From Clostridia bacterium (GTDB lineage Bacteria > Bacillota > Clostridia > TANB77 > UBA1234), in assembly GCA_900753135.1 (NCBI GenBank), contig CAADXZ010000119.1:1-34159 (forward strand): a stretch of DNA of 34,159 nucleotides. Direction: 5' to 3'. A program made the position numbers and the translations under genes. The notes under the pieces were generated by a model. That model made no database searches and was not told where the DNA came from. It saw only the letters and a program-made list of their open reading frames with translations. This document shows positions 17,422 to 25,227 of this stretch, one piece after another (positions within the stretch are counted from its first letter, which is position 1; each line of letters begins with the position of its first letter).

Positions 17422-19638
17422 TTAGTTTAAATCATCTGGTCTTTTTTCATTCTTGCCAAAATAATACAAAATTGCTTCAACAATTCTTTCACATGCATTG
17501 CCGTCTCCATAAGGATTTGCAGCCTTTGACATTTCGGCATAAGCTTTTTCGTCAGTTAACAATTTTGTTGCTTCTTCAATTATTGTATTTTTATCTGTTC
17601 CAACTATTTTTACTGTACCAGCTGTAACAGCCTCTGGTCTTTCCGTCTCTGTTCTTAATACTAATACAGGTTTTCCTAGTGAAGGAGCTTCTTCTTGAAT
17701 TCCTCCAGAATCAGTCATAACCATATACGATCTATTCATCAAGTTGTGTGTTGTAATAACATCAAGAGGTTCAATTAGATGAACATTTTTCACCTCTCCC
17801 AAAGTCTTAGTAGCAACATCTTGAACAGCAGGATTTAAATGCACAGGATATACAACTTCAATATCTTTAAATTTGGTAGCAATCTCTTTAACTGCATTAC
17901 ATATATTTTGAAGTGGTTCTCCTAAGTTTTCTCTTCTATGTGCTGTCATAAAAATAACCTTTTTATTAAAGTCTATTTTTGAAAGTACTGGATGTGTGAA
18001 TGTGTAATTCTCTTTAACAGTCGTTTTAAGTGCATCAATTACAGTATTACCTGTTACATATATAGTTCCCTCATTTATCATTTCTCTCAAAAGGTTTGCC
18101 TTATTATTTTGCGTTGGTGCAAAATATAAATCTGCCAAATTAGTAACCAATCTTCTATTCATTTCTTCTGGATATGGAGAATACTTATCATAAGTTCTCA
18201 AACCAGCTTCAACATGTCCAACTTTTGTCTTACAATAAAATGAAGCTAATGCGGCTGAGAAAGTAGTTGTTGTATCTCCGTGCACCAATATCAAATCTGG
18301 TTTTTCTTTATTTATTACATCATACATTCCTTCTAACACTGCAGATGTTATATGTGTTAGTGTTTGCTTATCTTTCATAACATTCAAGTCATATTCTGGT
18401 TCGATTTCAAAAGCCTTTAAAACTTGATCAAGCATTTGTCTGTGTTGAGCTGTAACACACACTACAGTCTCAATATTTTCATATTCGCGTAGCTTTAAAA
18501 CTAATGGGCACATTTTTATAGCCTCTGGTCTTGTTCCAAAAACAACCATTACTTTTATCTTTTCTTTATTTAATACTTCTCTAACATCTTTATTTTTTAT
18601 CATAGTCTTTTTTCCTCCAAATAAATCTTTAGAACCCAAAACAGAAAGAACGGCAAGTATTGCTACAAGCATTATTACTTTCCAAATGCTACTTTCTAAT
18701 ATTACAACAGCTAAAATTCCAAGTATTGCTGTAACTGCATATAAAACTAAAACAGCCTGTTTTTGAGTTAATCCAGCATCAATTAATCTGTGATGCAAGT
18801 GTCCTCTATCGGCTTCCATTATTGATTTATGGTGTAAAATTCTTCTGAAGATTGCAAACAATGTATCAAAAATGGGTAAGCCCAATATTACAACCGGAAG
18901 TATAATAGCCATAAATGTATATGTTTTAGCCATACCAATCATGGAAACAGTTGCAAGTATAAAGCCTAATGAGTTAGAACCAACATCGCCCATGAACGTC
19001 TTAGCTGGATTAAAATTATATGGAAGAAATCCAATAAGACCTCCAAGTAATGCGATTGTTAAAAGTAATGGCAATTCTCCAGAACCATTTAAAATAAATA
19101 TAACACTTAAAGATAGTGTAGAAATAGCTGAAACACCAGTTGCAAGTCCATCAAGTCCATCTATTAGATTTAACGCGTTTGTAACACCAATTATCCATCC
19201 AAATGTAATGATTATTGATAAAATATCATTTAAACCATATAACGTTAAAAATGGAATGTTAATATAACAAATTCTAAGTCCACTTGCAATTACAACAATT
19301 GCCGCTATCATCTGTGCAATCAACTTCTGCCAAGCTTTAAGTTGATAAACATCATCCAAGAATCCAACAGATGCAATTATTGCAAGTCCAATAAAAAAGC
19401 CAAATAAATTTGTCGTATCAGCTATTCCACCAGTTAATAACATGTATATAATTGAAACAAAAAAACCCAGAATAAATGCTAGTCCGCCCATTCGAGGCAT
19501 TGTCTTAGAATGGACTCTTCTGGCATCTTTTGGTATATCTACTGCTCCAACTTTATAAGCAAGTTTTATTGTAATAGGGGTTAAAATTGCGGAAGTAAGT
19601 GCCGCAAGTACAAATGTAATTAATATATTTATAGCCAT
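17422..19638 (-). CDS. Fusion: TagO-like GlcNAc-1-P transferase and MnaA-like UDP-GlcNAc 2-epimerase
   Basis: One 738-residue frame carries two enzymes. Residues 1 to about 340 are a polytopic membrane transferase that links GlcNAc-1-P to undecaprenyl phosphate: the DD pair at 95-96, NLIDGLDG (157-164), MGDVGS with D218, and HLHHR (280-284). Residues from about 361 are UDP-GlcNAc 2-epimerase: GTRPEAIK (368-375), HGDTTTTF, HVEAGLRT, TAHRRENLG and DSGGIQEE. The junction is a short charged linker (GGKKTMIKNKD). AAAGGAG precedes the ATG. Together they supply GlcNAc-PP-undecaprenol and UDP-ManNAc, the two substrates of the TagA-like enzyme at 20704. These enzymes are normally separate proteins, and no CGG codon or frame break occurs at the junction. 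Confidence 0.93.
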   Translation of the reverse strand: MAINILITFVLAALTSAILTPITIKLAYKVGAVDIPKDARRVHSKTMPRMGGLAFILGFFVSIIYMLLTGGIADTTNLFGFFIGLAIIASVGFLDDVYQLKAWQKLIAQMIAAIVVIASGLRICYINIPFLTLYGLNDILSIIITFGWIIGVTNALNLIDGLDGLATGVSAISTLSLSVIFILNGSGELPLLLTIALLGGLIGFLPYNFNPAKTFMGDVGSNSLGFILATVSMIGMAKTYTFMAIILPVVILGLPIFDTLFAIFRRILHHKSIMEADRGHLHHRLIDAGLTQKQAVLVLYAVTAILGILAVVILESSIWKVIMLVAILAVLSVLGSKDLFGGKKTMIKNKDVREVLNKEKIKVMVVFGTRPEAIKMCPLVLKLREYENIETVVCVTAQHRQMLDQVLKAFEIEPEYDLNVMKDKQTLTHITSAVLEGMYDVINKEKPDLILVHGDTTTTFSAALASFYCKTKVGHVEAGLRTYDKYSPYPEEMNRRLVTNLADLYFAPTQNNKANLLREMINEGTIYVTGNTVIDALKTTVKENYTFTHPVLSKIDFNKKVIFMTAHRRENLGEPLQNICNAVKEIATKFKDIEVVYPVHLNPAVQDVATKTLGEVKNVHLIEPLDVITTHNLMNRSYMVMTDSGGIQEEAPSLGKPVLVLRTETERPEAVTAGTVKIVGTDKNTIIEEATKLLTDEKAYAEMSKAANPYGDGNACERIVEAILYYFGKNEKRPDDLN

Positions 19639-19641
19639 AAT

Positions 19642-20079
19642 TTACTCCTTTTCGTTTTCATATTTTTCAACTATTGCAAGTCTTTCTGCATATATTCCAT
19701 TTAGAAATTTTGCATTTTTCCATATGTCAATTCTTTCTATCGCTTCTGGCAATGTCACAAAATCAGCACCTAGTGCTAGTACATTAGCATTATTATGTTC
19801 TTTTGCAGAAAGTGCTGTCTCATTATTATAACATATAGCACATCTAATTTTCTTCACTTTGTTTGCAGCCATAACCATTCCAATCCCAGAACGGCAAATC
19901 AATATCCCCGCTTCACATTCTCCATTTGCTACTGCTTCTGAAACTGCAATTGCCACCTTAGGTTCTTCTAATCCTCTTGATTCATCGAATGCTCCGAAAT
20001 CTTTTAATTCACTTCCATAATGTGCTTTTAATTCTTCTTTTAATCTAAATCCACCATGATCAGCACCAATTGCTATCAT
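19642..20079 (-). CDS. rpiB: Ribose 5-phosphate isomerase B, RpiB
   Basis: RpiB/LacAB-family sugar-phosphate isomerase of 145 residues. Motifs are GADHGGF at the N-terminus, the catalytic cysteine in ILICRSGIGM and CYNNETALSAKEHNNANVL. A GTG lies two codons upstream (20085), but AGGAGG is seven bases before the ATG at 20079, so I use that. It starts two bases after the ywlE stop, and this pairing is conserved in Bacillota. Confidence 0.95.
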   Translation of the reverse strand: MIAIGADHGGFRLKEELKAHYGSELKDFGAFDESRGLEEPKVAIAVSEAVANGECEAGILICRSGIGMVMAANKVKKIRCAICYNNETALSAKEHNNANVLALGADFVTLPEAIERIDIWKNAKFLNGIYAERLAIVEKYENEKE

Positions 20080-20081
20080 AG

Positions 20082-20570
20082 TCACTCCTCCTTATCATTT
20101 TTTTCGTTTTCCAATTTTTCTATAACTTTTTCTATTAAATCGTCTAATTCATCAGCACACTTTTCATAAGTGCTTTCGTCACAGCCATATGGATCAGCAA
20201 CATCCCCAGCCATTTCTACATATCCTTTTAACGTATATATCTTCTTTATATCATTACTATTGTGTACAAAATAAGCAATATGATGCAAATGAGATGCAGA
20301 CATACATAACACCAAGTCTGCGTTTTCAACATCTTTTAAAGTTATTTGTGTAGGAACATGTTTTGAAATATCAATATCGTATTTTTCTTTCATAACCTTA
20401 ACAGCATTTTCAGTCGGTTTTCCCAGTTCCACATCAGCTGCCAATCCTACGGATGTAGCACTATATTCATCTGGTTTGAAACCATGTTCTTTTATCTTTT
20501 TATTAAAAAGAGCCTCTGCCATTGGACTCCTACAAGTATTTCCTGTACAAACAAATAAAACATTAGCCAT
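20082..20570 (-). CDS. ywlE: Low-molecular-weight phosphatase, probable protein-arginine phosphatase YwlE
   Basis: Low-molecular-weight phosphatase of 162 residues with the P-loop CTGNTCRS and the general-acid motif DPYG. In B. subtilis YwlE a threonine in the P-loop (CTGNT) confers arginine-phosphate specificity, and the same CTGNT is present here. B. subtilis ywlE likewise precedes rpiB and lies near glyA. GAGGTGAT precedes the ATG. The tail is charged and Lys/Glu-rich. The McsB kinase that would oppose it is not in this window. Confidence 0.88.
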   Translation of the reverse strand: MANVLFVCTGNTCRSPMAEALFNKKIKEHGFKPDEYSATSVGLAADVELGKPTENAVKVMKEKYDIDISKHVPTQITLKDVENADLVLCMSASHLHHIAYFVHNSNDIKKIYTLKGYVEMAGDVADPYGCDESTYEKCADELDDLIEKVIEKLENEKNDKEE

Positions 20571-20598
20571 AAAATCACCTCAAATCCATATACCCCTA

Positions 20599-20626
20599 AT
20601 TATACAACAAATATAAAATTTTGCAA
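20599..20626 (-). promoter_or_regulatory. Promoter of the ywlE operon
   Basis: On the minus strand TTGCAA (20621-20626), 16 bases, then TATAAT (20599-20604). It is back to back with the tagA promoter. Confidence 0.65.
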
Positions 20627-20644
20627 TAGTGGGAATAAAAGGTA

Positions 20645-20673
20645 TTTACACCTAAATGTTGATAATATATAAT
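20645..20673 (+). promoter_or_regulatory. Promoter of the tagA-like gene
   Basis: TTTACA (20645-20650), a 17-base spacer and TATAAT (20668-20673), about 30 bases before the gene start. Confidence 0.8.
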
Positions 20674-20703
20674 TTAATAGAACTTTTATTAATGGAGGTT
20701 AAT

Positions 20704-21432
20704 ATGAATAAAGTAAATATTTTAGGAGTTAATTTCGATAATGTAAACATGCAAGAAGCTGTTGATATATGCAAGTCTTTTTTAGCTACAGATACTGGTC
20801 ATTTGGTGGTAACGCCAAACCCAGAAATAGTTATGAAAGCAAAGGACAATATTGAGTTTAAAAATATAATAAACAATGCTGCACTTGTAATTCCAGATGG
20901 AATAGGGATTATAAAAGCAGGAAATATCCTAGGGACACCTTTAAAAGAACGTGTCGCTGGATACGATTTAATTTGTAATCTATTCGAAGAAGGAAAAGAT
21001 GGTTCAATTTCTTTTTATTTTTGGGGTAGTAAACCAGGAATTGCAGAAAAGGCAAAACAAAAAATAAAAGAAAAATATCCAAATCTTAACGTTGTTGGTA
21101 CTCATAATGGTTATTTTAATGATGATGAAGAAAAAGAAATAGTTAAAGAAATAGCAGAATTGAAACCTGATGTTTTACTTGTAGGACTTGGAATGCAAAA
21201 ACAAGAAATGATAATAAACAAATACTTAGACAGCCATATGTTTAAGATTGGTATTGGCTGTGGTGGAAGTATTGACGTTATATCTGGAGAAGTAAAACGT
21301 GCTCCAAAAATATTTATCAAAATGCATTTAGAGTGGTTTTATCGCCTTTTAAAAGAACCAACTAGACTAAAGAGAATGATGATTCTTCCTGAGTTTATTA
21401 AAGAAGTAAAGAAAGTAAAAAAATCATCATAG
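20704..21432 (+). CDS. tagA: WecG/TagA/CpsF family N-acetylmannosaminyltransferase
   Basis: GT26-family transferase of 242 residues that adds ManNAc to GlcNAc-PP-undecaprenol. Family motifs are TPNPEIVMKA, IPDGIGI, ERVAGYDL, GLGMQKQE, GCGGSIDVISGEVKRAP and the C-terminal EWFYRLLKEPTRLKR. The frame is open from 20656, but GGAGG sits five bases before the ATG at 20704, where family members begin. It diverges from the operon holding the TagO-MnaA fusion, which makes its substrates. Confidence 0.92.
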   Translation: MNKVNILGVNFDNVNMQEAVDICKSFLATDTGHLVVTPNPEIVMKAKDNIEFKNIINNAALVIPDGIGIIKAGNILGTPLKERVAGYDLICNLFEEGKDGSISFYFWGSKPGIAEKAKQKIKEKYPNLNVVGTHNGYFNDDEEKEIVKEIAELKPDVLLVGLGMQKQEMIINKYLDSHMFKIGIGCGGSIDVISGEVKRAPKIFIKMHLEWFYRLLKEPTRLKRMMILPEFIKEVKKVKKSS

Positions 21433-21447
21433 CTACTTTCCAATTAC

Positions 21448-21530
21448 ACAAGAAAGATGAAAATTTTCGATTTTCATTCTTTCGTCCCTCGAGAGTTTTC
21501 GACTGAAAGGAAGAAAATCTCTCGCATAAA
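21448..21530. repeat. Dispersed hairpin repeat, copy B
   Basis: 81 of 83 bases are identical to 1-83, in the same orientation. Both hairpins of that element are kept. The first stem is shortened by the C-to-T change at 21465, and the other change is A to T. It occupies the gap between the convergent 3' ends of the tagA-like and HAD genes, and a terminator begins right after it. Upstream bases CTACTTTCCAATTACA resemble the right part of copies A and C. Confidence 0.9.
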
Positions 21531-21571
21531 AAAGCAGAGGTTGAAATCTTACCTCTGCTCTTTTTCTTTTA
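21528..21571. terminator. Bidirectional terminator between tagA-like and HAD genes
   Basis: A 9-bp stem (21533-21541 with 21551-21559, core GCAGAGGT/ACCTCTGC) has T-rich runs on both sides: CTTTTTCTTTT on the plus strand and TTTTTTATGC on the minus strand. Confidence 0.85.
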
Positions 21572-22373
21572 ATAGTTTTTCAATAAAAACAGCAACACCA
21601 TCTTCATCATTTGAAAGAGTCACCTCTGTCGCTTGATTTTTCACAAAATCGAAAGCATTTCCCATTGCTACACTTCTTCCAGTCACTTCGAACATAGATA
21701 TATCATTTCTGTCATCACCTATCGATATTGCATCAGTTAAACTAATATCTAAATATTTGCACAATTCTTTTACAGCATTCCCCTTTGATGTGATTTTGTT
21801 TACCACATCAATATAAATAGTTCCAACTCTCGGAGCTGTGGAATTTATTAAACTTTTGTGCTGATTACTAATAACAACGTTTTGGAGATTCAAAACATTT
21901 TTTCTAGCCTCTTCTATAACTGAAAATTCTTCTGAAGTTATAACACATTGTAAAACTTGGTTGTTGTCAAGAAACGTGCCTAAATCTGTATCTAAGACTT
22001 TCTCTTCAACTCTCATATTTTCTTTAATCTTGTTCATTACTCTACCATTTGGGATATTAAATGTGTATCTTGCACCACATCTTTCAGCAATTTTAGCTAT
22101 CTCCAAGCACGAGTTTTTATCTATTGTATCACAATAGATATTCTCATTTGTGTAATAATTGTCAATACTAGCTCCACCAGATGAAATAATATACTCACTT
22201 GCTCCACATTCAATGCTCACATCCTGAGCATATTTTTGTGGTCTTCCTGAACATATGACAACAATTATTCCTCTTTCTTTTGCCAATTCAATGGCTTTTT
22301 TAGTTTTTTCTCTAGTTGTTTTCATACTATCTCTAAGTGTTCCATCAATATCTACAAATATTATTTTATACAT
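21549..22373 (-). CDS. Cof-type HAD phosphatase
   Basis: HAD-superfamily hydrolase (Cof/YidA group) of 274 residues, cytoplasmic. Motif I is DIDGTLRDS (the nucleophile Asp and acid Asp), motif II is CSGR, and motif IV is SIGDDRNDISMF. The substrate cannot be told from sequence; relatives act on sugar phosphates, FMN or PLP. GAGGG lies nine bases before the ATG. It is downstream of feoB with an 82-base gap without a clear terminator, so read-through from the feo genes is possible. Confidence 0.9.
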   Translation of the reverse strand: MYKIIFVDIDGTLRDSMKTTREKTKKAIELAKERGIIVVICSGRPQKYAQDVSIECGASEYIISSGGASIDNYYTNENIYCDTIDKNSCLEIAKIAERCGARYTFNIPNGRVMNKIKENMRVEEKVLDTDLGTFLDNNQVLQCVITSEEFSVIEEARKNVLNLQNVVISNQHKSLINSTAPRVGTIYIDVVNKITSKGNAVKELCKYLDISLTDAISIGDDRNDISMFEVTGRSVAMGNAFDFVKNQATEVTLSNDEDGVAVFIEKLLKEKEQR

Positions 22374-22455
22374 ACCTCTTCGCCCTCATATCATATTTTC
22401 ATTATCACTCATGCGATTTTATCATATTATATGGAATTTGGCTATCTCAAAATAT

Positions 22456-23472
22456 TTATATTATCAAATTATAAATAAAAGTAATAATAGCACAAGTGAT
22501 CATTCCAAATATTGTTGGAAGTAATACTGATATAACAGTCCATTTTACGCTTTTTGTTTCTTTTAATATTGTCAAGCAAGTTGTCGAGCAAGGCCAATGC
22601 ATAAGTGAAAAAATAATTGTGCAAACTGCTGTATTTATTGTCCATCCATTTAAAAGTAATATGTTCTTCATTTCCATCAAATTGTTAATTTGTGAAAGTT
22701 CTCCAGACAAATTGTATGCCATCATTGCTATAGGAATAACAATCTCATTAGCTGGAAAGCCAAGAATAAATGCTGCAAGTAAAACTCCATCCAAGCCAAT
22801 TATTCTCGCAAATGGATCCAAAAAATCAGTTATATATTTTAAGATTGAAACATCCGAAATATTTATATTCGCTAAAAGCCAGATAACTATTCCGGTGGGT
22901 AGTGCCACCAAAGCAGCACGCCCTAGTACAAATAATGTTCTGTCGAAAATCGAACGCACAATTGTGCTACCTATTTTGGGAACTCTGTATGGTGGTAATT
23001 CTAATGTAAAAGAAGATGTTTCTCCCTTTAATAATGTTTTAGACAATAATTTTGATGAAATAAACGTCATCATTATTCCTAACAATATTACTAAGAATAA
23101 AATTACAACTCCAGCAAAAGAAGAAAATACTCCTGTATAGCTTCCAATAAGAAACATAGAAATAATCGAAATCATTGCTGGAAATCTTCCATTACATGGA
23201 ACAAACGCATTTGTAAGTATTGCAATCAACCTTTCTCGTGGCGAATCTATTATCCTCGCTCCAACAACACCACATGCATTGCATCCGAATCCCATACACA
23301 TTGTCAAAGCCTGCTTTCCACATGCATTACATTTTTTAAAAGTTTTATCCATGTTGAAAGCTATTCTCGGCAAATATCCTAAATCTTCAAGCAATGTAAA
23401 CAGCGGAAAAAATATAGCCATCGGCGGAAGCATTACAGAAACAACCCATGTTAAAACTTTATATCCTCCACC
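22456..23472 (-). CDS. feoB: FeoB, C-terminal membrane part (read after +1 shift)
   Basis: This frame carries the ferrous-iron permease core (about 338 residues). It begins at WVVSVMLPPMAIFFP and includes the Gate and cysteine-rich region (KKCNACGKQALTMCMG, NACGVVGARIIDSPRER) and several membrane helices. The only nearby ATG (23493) has no ribosome binding site and would start inside the preceding coding frame, so independent initiation is unlikely. Joined to the upstream part by dropping the C at 23473, it gives a normal FeoB of about 617 residues with no gap or insertion against the expected GMLIDGVYRTLTWVV-type sequence. Confidence 0.9.
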   Translation of the reverse strand, partial: GGGYKVLTWVVSVMLPPMAIFFPLFTLLEDLGYLPRIAFNMDKTFKKCNACGKQALTMCMGFGCNACGVVGARIIDSPRERLIAILTNAFVPCNGRFPAMISIISMFLIGSYTGVFSSFAGVVILFLVILLGIMMTFISSKLLSKTLLKGETSSFTLELPPYRVPKIGSTIVRSIFDRTLFVLGRAALVALPTGIVIWLLANINISDVSILKYITDFLDPFARIIGLDGVLLAAFILGFPANEIVIPIAMMAYNLSGELSQINNLMEMKNILLLNGWTINTAVCTIIFSLMHWPCSTTCLTILKETKSVKWTVISVLLPTIFGMITCAIITFIYNLII

Positions 23473-24310
23473 GAAGCATAACACCAGTAACATACTCTGG
23501 AACTTTTAAGAAACGAAACAGAGTATATAATTTTTCTCCCAGACTTTCAAATAAACCATATAAAATTTCTGTTGGATAATTAGCTCCTACTATTGTTATC
23601 CAAAATATAATTACAAGTAGTATAAGCATTATTGGTATTCCTGTTGCTTTGTTAGTTAGTATCCTATCAATTCTTCTATCCTTTTCGGCATAATCTTTTT
23701 TATTAAATGTTACAACTTGATTAGCTATATCCTCAGACTTTTTAATATATTCGATTGTTTTATTCGAGTTTAATTTATTAACCATCTTTCCACACTTTTT
23801 TTCATATTTGTGTGTAGAGAAATTGCCAAGTTCATCAATTAATTGATCTAAACCATATTTTTTTCTTGCACATAACGGAATTACAGGTACCTTTAAAATT
23901 CTAGATAACTTTTCATAGTCTATTTGTATCTTTTTCTTTTCTGCTTCATCTATCAAATTTACACACACAATAACATTCGGTGTTACATCCAGCACCTGCA
24001 ATACAAGGTTCAAATTTCTTTCTAAACACACAGCATCACAGACAACAACTATTCCATCATAGTCATCATTAAGTATAAAATCTCTTGTTACCTCCTCTTC
24101 TTTCGAATGTGATATTAGCGAGTATGTACCTGGTAAGTCATATATCTCAACATGATTTTTTCCACACTCACATTCTCCAATTGCGCTTTCAACAGTCTTG
24201 CCTGGCCAGTTTCCTGTATGTTGTTTCATTCCAGTTAGAGCATTAAAAACTGTACTTTTTCCAACATTAGGATTACCAGCCAATCCTATCTTTAAAGTAT
24301 TATTTTTCAT
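23459..24310 (-). CDS. feoB: FeoB, N-terminal GTPase part (before +1 shift)
   Basis: The N-terminal G-protein domain of the ferrous iron transporter: G1 GNPNVGKS (residues 12-19), G3 DLPGTYSL and G4 NLID, then the helical spacer and the first membrane helix. The start is the ATG ending at 24310, six bases after GGAG. The TTG two codons upstream abuts the ribosome binding site. It overlaps feoA by 11 bases. Codon 280 is CGG (23471-23473). The zero frame ends four codons later at TAA, in the middle of a membrane region, while the rest of FeoB follows in the +1 frame. The truncated product alone should not transport iron. Confidence 0.92.
   Translation of the reverse strand: MKNNTLKIGLAGNPNVGKSTVFNALTGMKQHTGNWPGKTVESAIGECECGKNHVEIYDLPGTYSLISHSKEEEVTRDFILNDDYDGIVVVCDAVCLERNLNLVLQVLDVTPNVIVCVNLIDEAEKKKIQIDYEKLSRILKVPVIPLCARKKYGLDQLIDELGNFSTHKYEKKCGKMVNKLNSNKTIEYIKKSEDIANQVVTFNKKDYAEKDRRIDRILTNKATGIPIMLILLVIIFWITIVGANYPTEILYGLFESLGEKLYTLFRFLKVPEYVTGVMLRWRI
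23470..23473 (-). other. Putative +1 frameshift site in feoB (CTT C GGT GGA)
   Basis: On the minus strand the frame runs ATG CTT, then CGG TGG AGG ATA TAA. Skipping one base gives CTT (C) GGT GGA GGA TAT AAA, which restores the FeoB sequence with one residue for four bases. Confidence 0.75.
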
Positions 24311-24543
24311 GTTCAACTCCCACCCTATCTATACTAATACACTTGGCATCCTCGTCTCTTATAGCAATAACAGCACCCCTTATTAAATAAGCTTTAGGAT
24401 CGCCACATGGACTTTTCAAAACACACTCAACTAAAGTTCCATTTATAGCTCCAATATCCAATAGTCTTTGATACAAATTTGAAGAATTATCAATAGATGC
24501 AACTACCCCGTTTGTCTCCAAGATTTAATTGATTTAAGGTCAT
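24300..24543 (-). CDS. feoA: FeoA, read through a +1 shift
   Basis: Small SH3-like partner of FeoB. The bulk of the protein (LYQRLLDIGAINGTLVE, CGDPKAYLIRGAVIAIRDED) lies in one frame, whose only possible start is a TTG at 24521 with no ribosome binding site. An ATG at 24543, preceded by AAAGGAAG, opens another frame reading MTLNQLNLGDK, which is the classic FeoA N-terminus (L-x-x-G-D/E-K). Codon 12 of that frame is CGG (24508-24510). Dropping its C gives GGG GTA GTT and yields an 80-residue FeoA of normal size. Without the shift, translation stops five codons on at TGA. Confidence 0.85.
24507..24510 (-). other. Putative +1 frameshift site in feoA (AAA C GGG GTA)
   Basis: The zero frame reads GAC AAA CGG GGT AGT TGC ATC TAT TGA. 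The +1 frame reads AAA (C) GGG GTA GTT GCA and continues as FeoA. A GGGG run here makes a sequencing indel somewhat easier than at the other two sites. Confidence 0.72.
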
Positions 24544-24687
24544 TCTTCCACTTCCTTTGATGTTATATTTTTACATATTACATATTATGTAGTGCTGACT
24601 CTGGTCGTTACTATAAGTTTTAAAAATCGATAATTTTCGTGTGTAAAACATTAGTTATAATATAAGATAAAAGCTTGTAATTTGGTG

Positions 24688-24716
24688 TTTACAGTTGCAT
24701 TTTTTTGGTATAGAAT
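24688..24716 (+). promoter_or_regulatory. Promoter of tsaE-tsaB-rimI
   Basis: TTTACA (24688-24693), 17 bases, then TAGAAT (24711-24716), about 45 bases before tsaE. In the same 216-base divergent gap I see no clear Fur-type operator or confident feoA promoter, only a TAATATG direct repeat near 24580. Confidence 0.65.
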
Positions 24717-24759
24717 ATAATTCGTATAAGGGTAATTATATATAGGAAAGGAATTTTAT

Positions 24760-25227
24760 ATGTTTAACGTTACTACAAATTCAGAAAATGAAACTCTTGC
24801 ACTCGGTCGAAAGATTGCACCTTTTTTAAAAAAAGGTGATGTAATAGTTTTATTGGGTGACTTAGGTGCCGGAAAGACACTTTTTGTTTCAGGTTTGCTT
24901 GATTTTTATAATAAAAAAGATGAGGCTTCTAGCCCAACATTCACCATTGTTAATGAATATAATTTAAAAGACGATCTTACTTTGTTTCATTTTGATGTTT
25001 ATAGATTAGATTCATCTAATGAATTTCTTGCAATAGGTGGAGATGAGTTCTTTGATAAAGGAATCTCTGTAATCGAATGGGGAAACAAAATATTAGATGT
25101 TTTACCAAAGGATTCATTGTTTATAAATATAGAAAAAACTCCTGATGATGTTAACAAAAGAATTTTTTCATTCAATTCATCTAGTGATAAATTCAATTCT
25201 TTATTTGAGGAGGTAAATTTAAAATGA
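24760..25227 (+). CDS. tsaE: tRNA t6A synthesis ATPase, TsaE
   Basis: P-loop ATPase of 155 residues that works with TsaB and TsaD in making threonylcarbamoyladenosine at position 37 of ANN-decoding tRNAs. Walker A is GDLGAGKT (33-40), the switch-like region is SSPTFTIVNEY, and the family motif FDVYRL is followed by VIEWG. AAAGGAA precedes the ATG. It overlaps tsaB by four bases. Confidence 0.96.
   Translation: MFNVTTNSENETLALGRKIAPFLKKGDVIVLLGDLGAGKTLFVSGLLDFYNKKDEASSPTFTIVNEYNLKDDLTLFHFDVYRLDSSNEFLAIGGDEFFDKGISVIEWGNKILDVLPKDSLFINIEKTPDDVNKRIFSFNSSSDKFNSLFEEVNLK

Noticed and set aside
23459..23493. Natural splitting of feoB into two independently translated genes
   Set aside because: The second frame's only ATG lacks a ribosome binding site and lies inside a conserved membrane segment encoded by the first frame.
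24544..24759. Fur-type iron operator upstream of feoA
   Set aside because: I could not find a convincing GATAATGATAATCATTATC-like site; only AT-rich direct repeats are present.
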